From contig JAACJO010000003.1 of NCBI GenBank assembly GCA_013368445.1, positions 3,100,001-3,164,000 of the forward strand: a DNA stretch of 64,000 nt, written 5' to 3'. The DNA comes from Leucocoprinus leucothites. Its lineage: Eukaryota; Basidiomycota; Agaricomycetes; Agaricales; Agaricaceae. How positions within the stretch are numbered: position 1 is the first letter of the stretch; every line of letters starts with the position of its first letter. The notes under the pieces are model-generated. The model had not been told where the DNA came from, made no database searches, and saw only the letters and a list, made by a program, of their open reading frames with translations. This document shows, one piece after another, positions 59,144 through 64,000 of the stretch. Both the position numbers and the translations under genes were made by a program.

Positions 59144-59601
59144 GATTGTGGTCAGAAGCAAGATTCACAAAGGGCACCCGAGAACATGCACTGCAACCAC
59201 AAAGCTGTTAAATTCTCACGGACTCCGAAGCATGTGACATTAGAGATTGGCGCCGACTTGTGTCGATCGGCATTTCATGAGCGGGCTTTCACCCCCACAG
59301 GCCAATCATCTTCTCGTTCCGCTTGTTCCTTGACGAGCCCCAAGTGAGACGGTGCCAAGAGGACTGTATGTGGACAGTTAAGTTCTGCGGGTCATTGCGC
59401 GGCGGTGCTGGTCCAGAAACAAACAGAACTGGAAGATGGAAGTGGAGTGTTATGCCGTTAGCTTCCGACTCCGAGATCACGAATATACCTTAGTAGCCTT
59501 ATTTCGCGCAAAGGCAGTTGTCGGTAAAATTCATATATATATGTATAGTACATAAAGCGAACAAGAGGTAAAAGTACAAGGCAGCTTAATTGTCATTCAC
59601 A

Positions 59602-60675
59602 TCACGATTGCTCTTCGACTACGGATTCACGATCCAAACAAGTTTCACTGAACGCACCTATACCCTCGATCTGTGTCCCAGTATAAGTCTTCCACGAAGA
59701 ACACAATTCTTTACATTGAGAACAGGAGCCCGTGTGTTCCTTGACCCTATCAACAAAGATCCATGAAGGGTCATTGAGCGAATGAACACCTGTTCCCAAT
59801 GCTTGAAATATCAAACGTCCACAGGATCGCCAGCAATTCTTGTTTTTCCAGGCATCAGATGGGACAGAGGAGTACGAGTAGGAAATGGTATTAGTAAGAG
59901 CATTTGACCATCGGGCATGATACCTCAGCTGAAAGGGTCAACGCCACTGAGACACAAGTTCAGTGACCAAGATTCAATAGACTCACCCAGGGCAGTCGAA
60001 GGTGTTCCGGGAGGAGAGGCGCGAAATTCTCAAGGTTCTCACTCGTGATGACGCGAGGAGCACATTCGTCGAAAATGTGAGGGTGATCATTGTGCGCCGC
60101 ATACAGCAACACAAGCTTCGGGTGACGATCACCAAACGACCTAGGGGTAAACTTCTAGATCAACTAGCAGAACTGATAATTTCATATATACCTCATTCGC
60201 TCGGCACATACATTGATCGCGCTAAACACCTGATATTTCTCCGCAGCTTTTGCTACTTCCGCTAAAGACTCAAAGCTCTCATTGAGCATGGTTGGATGAT
60301 TACGTGCACCGATAAATCCAAAGAGCGTCCTCAGAGTGGTTGAGGGCTCCGGGAGATCGGCGACAAGGCCTCCGGGGCTCCAAGTCCAAGGGATCAAGGC
60401 GCCGGTATGGGCGTCAACATCCCTCCTACTGAGCGAAAGGTATTGTTCATCAGAGCTTCGGAAGACAATATTTGATGCTGTACAGACATCGTTATCATCG
60501 CCAGCTGACATATTCGTTCAAGGCCTGGACACTTACAAGAGCGAGTATCAAGTGAGTTCTGTGTGTATGGGGGTGGCGTCATGTCCGCATATTTTGTGAA
60601 GAAGGATTCTGGAAGTGTACTGGTTTGATAACGGGATGAAGACGGTGACACAGCGCTGGAAGCTTGGTTCCCCAT
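59602..60675 (-). CDS. BTB/POZ-like protein 2 (301 aa)
   Basis: Exons 60537-60675, 60192-60477, 59987-60140 and 59602-59928, with introns of 59, 51 and 58 nt at the same positions as in BTB-like protein 1. It starts M-G-N-Q-A-S like its neighbour. Core words are I-V-F-R-S-S-D-E-Q-Y and L-A-E-V-A-K-A-A-E-K-Y. The C-terminal part keeps N-C-W-R-S-C-G and L-G-T-G-V-H-S-L-N-D-P-S. Exon 3 has exactly the same length (154 nt) in both genes. A local tandem duplication with the ancestor's structure preserved. Confidence 0.75.
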
Positions 60676-60787
60676 AGTGGTCAGAAGCAAGATTCACAAA
60701 GAGCACCATAGGTCAGCTTTCTCGGTTAAATAGGCTATCTATGTTCTCACGATCAAGTGAGTCCGAAGACCTTCTCCTTCCCACCCC

Positions 60788-61330
60788 TCATTGATGACTT
60801 TGAGAAATGGAGTACCACCTTATCTTAAACGTTAACTTCAAGACGTAAGTGACTGCGAGGTTTGATCCAACTATCCCCGGATTGATCACGAATCTTTTAT
60901 GTCGAGGCCAACGAAGGAAATACGATACTTCGCCCTGAGCTGGTTCCCTTGTAATACTGTTAATTGACTTTCCACCTTCTGCTCGACACTCTCGTAACAG
61001 CTGAAAATTGTCAATCCAGCTGCTCTTCAGCAATTTGTGCCAAGGGCATTTTATCCTCGCTAAATGAGAATTATCAAAACCTAACACAAAGCTGATTGAA
61101 GTCAAAATTGCGAGAAGAAACAACAGTGCAGATCCCTGGTCCAGGGAAACCACAGTCCACAAATGCATGGCTTTGACACGAATAGACGGTAATGAGGCCC
61201 AGACTGGGGCATGGCTCGGGGCCGATAACGTTTTTTTTAAATAATCCTTTAATATCTCCCGCTGATGAAGCGACCGTAAGGTAACATAGACGATAATATA
61301 TTGATTACGGATGTGCTTTGAACTATGCAC
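60788..61330 (-). CDS. Unrecognised ORF (180 codons)
   Basis: An uninterrupted frame with a hydrophobic segment (A-L-L-F-L-L-A-I-L-T-S-I-S-F-V-L) near residues 68-84. No family recognised, and codon content and start are unconvincing. It could be a single-pass membrane protein or a chance ORF. Confidence 0.2.
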   Translation of the reverse strand: MHSSKHIRNQYIIVYVTLRSLHQREILKDYLKKTLSAPSHAPVWASLPSIRVKAMHLWTVVSLDQGSALLFLLAILTSISFVLGFDNSHLARIKCPWHKLLKSSWIDNFQLLRECRAEGGKSINSITREPAQGEVSYFLRWPRHKRFVINPGIVGSNLAVTYVLKLTFKIRWYSISQSHQ

Positions 61331-61842
61331 AAGAGTTTGGAATGGTGGACTTGGGGATTAGGTCTCCAAGTACCAGAGCGTGAGGCTAAAAGAGGAACGT
61401 GGACGGGTTACCCCAATGTGTTCCTACTGATGGTCTGCTACGTGGTTCCATAATGGTTTATTGGCTATATTAACGGTCAGGTAGGCCCACCCATAAGGGA
61501 GTGGTAGTTGGGGAAATTTAAAGTAAGAGATTTACGAGTAAACTCAAGCACGGAAAGAGGGGGAGAGTATGCAGAAAAGAGTCAGCAAGTCAAATTACGT
61601 ATTACTTCAGTCCTCGTGACGAACCAGGTGCAACATAGAGGTACTGATACCAGCATTTACAAGGCGAGTGTAGGCATTTTCAAGGAATAGCTGAGGTATC
61701 AACTTGAATATCAAAGGGTGACTTATTATAATATATTCGAAGCACACTGAGAGCGTTTGGTGATTAGAGGTGGGGTATTTGTTACGCATACGGAATGATC
61801 AAAAATTCAACCAGAGGAATTAACGAAAAATCATCGAAATAC

Positions 61843-62929
61843 TTAGCTCTTCGCTTTCTCAAGGTCGTGTTTAATCTCTCCCAGCCTTCCAATCGTCATT
61901 TCGACCTGATACCATAAGTCCATATTAATGATCAGCGACTTCTCGTCATCACGATAAGCAGCTTCAATCCCTCTTATCACCCCTAATAATCGACTTGGTT
62001 GTTTCGACACGAGCTGGTGTGCCTTCATCAACTCTTTAACAAGTGCCTCAAAATCTTGCATCGCCCTAGCTAGAGGCGGTCGAACCCGCTGAGGGTTAAT
62101 TCCGAGAACATCTGCAGTTAACAGCCAACCTAGATCGTCCGCCTGTTGTGCGTCTGCCAAGTATATCTCTTCCCCCTCAATCGTATCTCCAGGAATTTGA
62201 AAGATCTGCCTAAAGTGTACGTAGCATGAGTCGAGGTCATTTTTGGTGGCCATACTCTGTTCGTAAAAGCTACGAAGCTGGTCTTGAAGGCTTACGACCC
62301 ACGCGTTGGCTTGATCTTGCAGGGAGACGACCGTAATGATGGCACGCCGTTTGGTTGTGGATTGTCCCGGGGCCCCTTCGAGCGTCTCTATCAAGCCGCT
62401 CAAGATGCGTGCACAAGTCTCCGCCATTAGCTATTGAGTAGGTGGTCAGACTTCTGCCCAGTACGTAGAGCGACCGAAGTGCTACCTGAGACGCGAAGCT
62501 GAATTTAGCGATTGAGCGTATTGTTCGCTTGGCTTGATCGTCGAACTTTCTAACTGCCTCGAGCCTTTGCTCGCTGCCATACGTTCCGGCGTTTTTTATG
62601 GCGACCATGATTTTGCCCAGATCTGAGGAATGTAAATCAACCGTTGTATCACGGAAAATGTAATTCTTACCAAGTCGTCGACTCGACATGGTCACGGTAC
62701 TAGGCAGCTCCGCCGACAGAGGCATCAAGGAATTTCTGAATTCTGAGCTGAGTAGCATTGATGGGACTTTGATCAGCGGTGGGTTGGGGCAAAGACCCAG
62801 TGAGCTCGATGTATAGTAAAGCCGAAATGGTGCAAGTTGTTCGTCGCATCCGAATGAGCAAATAAGTACAACTATGACGCCTATGCTCGTAAATCGCAGG
62901 AAAGCACTTGCAATTCGGCGGGACATCAT
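61843..62929 (-). CDS. Unknown helical protein with N-terminal membrane segment, paralogue 1 (327 aa)
   Basis: Exons 62671-62929, 62486-62622 and 61843-62430, with introns of 48 and 55 nt. The 48-nt intron is a multiple of three without stops, so retention would add 16 residues. The N-terminus (M-M-S-R-R-I-A-S-A-F then I-G-V-I-V-V-L-I-C) looks like a signal anchor. The remainder is predicted helical, with K-R-T-I-R-S-I-A-K-F and V-E-M-T-I-G-R-L-G-E-I-K. It aligns along its length with the neighbour at 63207-63958, including the intron position. No known family recognised. Confidence 0.6.
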
Positions 62930-63206
62930 GGTTTAAGGAGAGTATGGTGCCTTACGTTTCGCTCATGGTTGCAACGTTGAGCTTCCAGTCACCACGTGGA
63001 CCCCGGCCATGACCATGGCACTACTGAATTTGCGGGACGATATGTGTAAGTAAAAGTAATGACGAAACAGAAACGTAGCATAATACTACTGCATATATTG
63101 AGAGGGAAGCTTCTACAGATAAACTCAATAGATCGAAGAAACACAAGCAGCGGATAACTTGAAACCGACATGCGTTGTAGAAAGAAAATAGGATAATGAA
63201 TGGGTA

Positions 63207-63958
63207 TCATTGCCCAAGCTTCCCATTTTGGGCTCCTTGCCTCAGTTTCCTTAGGACGTCCACCGTCATCTCGACTTGTTCCTCCATCCCCATATTGATG
63301 ATCCGCATTTCATCGGTGGACCTGTAGGTCGTCTGAATTCCGTCGATGACTTTCTCCAATTGGTCTGACAAGATCGTCAGAAACTCGTGGGCTCGGTTGT
63401 TCTCTTTGATTACGGTACTCAAGGACTCCACTGCCAATATAACAGGGGCATGGATTTCTTCGCGGGAACGTTGTTTACCCTCTTCGTGCTCTTCCACGTT
63501 AGCGAGAGCGCTACCGGCAGTTGTGGATATTTGTTTATTAATAGCGTCGCATGCGTCGAGGTCATCTTGGGCAATTGTGGCCAGCTCGTTCAAATCTCTG
63601 AGGTCCCGTTGAAAGTTCTCCGCCCACATATCGATGTCGACTTGTTTAAAAGACATGATCTGATAGACGTCACCAGAATTTCTCTGCTTTGAACGAGCTC
63701 GATCGATTGCATCGATGAGACCCTCGATGTTATATATCAAATTGTGTGCAGTACGCTGTAAACTCATCCCGATCAGCTCACCTCTAGGAGTAACTCGGGT
63801 GTTTTATCGTACCTTGGCAACGCGGTTGAATTTATCGATCGACTTGATAGTTTGTTTCGAGTGCTCTTCAAATCTCGTAACAAAATCCAAGGTCTCTTGT
63901 CCTTGTGGAGTCTTGATAGCTGCAAGCGGGGCTAGCAACGACCTGAGCCCTTTATCGC
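63207..63958 (-). CDS. Unknown helical protein, paralogue 2, cut by the window edge
   Basis: Exons 63813-63958 and 63207-63755 with a 57-nt intron. A further 5' exon lies beyond 64000, because 63959-64000 reads as intron ending ATAAAACAG. It shares with the previous gene K-Q-T-I-K-S-I-D-K-F, V-I-D-G-I-Q-T-T-Y-R and Q-V-E-M-T-V-D-V-L-R-K-L. A long central helical region suggests coiled coil. The function is unknown, and this is the 3' part only. Confidence 0.6.
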
Positions 63959-64000
63959 CTGTTTTATAAAATTGTTATCGTCGACAGAAACTGAGGCTCT

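Noticed and set aside
60504..60536. 32-nt intron with acceptor ATGTCAG in BTB-like protein 2
   Set aside because: Too short; the acceptor TGTACAG at 60478 gives a 59-nt intron equal to the paralogue's and preserves the frame.

Overview
This window looks like nuclear DNA of a basidiomycete fungus, most likely an Agaricomycete. The evidence is many short (46-84 nt) GT-AG introns, repeated NACHT P-loop NTPase genes of the mushroom type (exon 1 ending in a short A-N-V-x-I-x-N-S-Q-F-like motif), a basidiomycete-type DDE transposase, a chromodomain Ty3/gypsy element, and small BTB genes. I cannot name the genus. No rRNA, tRNA, CRISPR or bacterial-type operon is supported.

Layout. 1-11.3 kb is a nest of decayed transposable elements: the 3' end of a Tc1-like element, a broken Ty3/gypsy element, a second Ty3/gypsy chromovirus with an extra ORF after pol, and three LTR copies, two of them solo LTRs with perfect target duplications. 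These elements are strongly CpG-poor. 11.4-48.6 kb is an array of four direct-orientation duplicated units (A-D). Each carries one NACHT NTPase gene on the minus strand, its conserved flanks, several decayed gene relics and, at its far end, a small cysteine-rich secreted-protein gene or relic. Three NACHT genes (units B, C, D) are intact and unit A is a fresh pseudogene. A fifth NACHT fragment and a stand-alone copy of the upstream region also survive. Between units A and B (20-26.8 kb) sit a 707-bp TIR element, a split DDE transposon invaded by a retroelement with a hairpin-rich repeated leader, and an intact Tc1 DD34E transposon.

48.6-64 kb is calmer genic DNA: an F-box/LRR-like gene (+), a ten-exon Nramp metal transporter (-), about 4 kb with little recognisable coding sequence, two tandem BTB-fold genes (-) that share a potential N-myristoylation start, and two tandem paralogues (-) of unknown helical proteins, the last running off the window.

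The array is the centre of interest. It is a birth-and-death cluster of NLR-like STAND NTPases whose exons 2 and 4 have constant length (1275 and 198 nt) in all four copies and which end in a short Cys-containing exon instead of WD40, ankyrin or TPR repeats. The units travel together with a secreted protein whose cysteine spacing resembles the CS-alpha-beta (defensin-like) pattern, internally duplicated. A fungal innate-immunity or antagonism locus is an inference from this pairing, not something the sequence proves.
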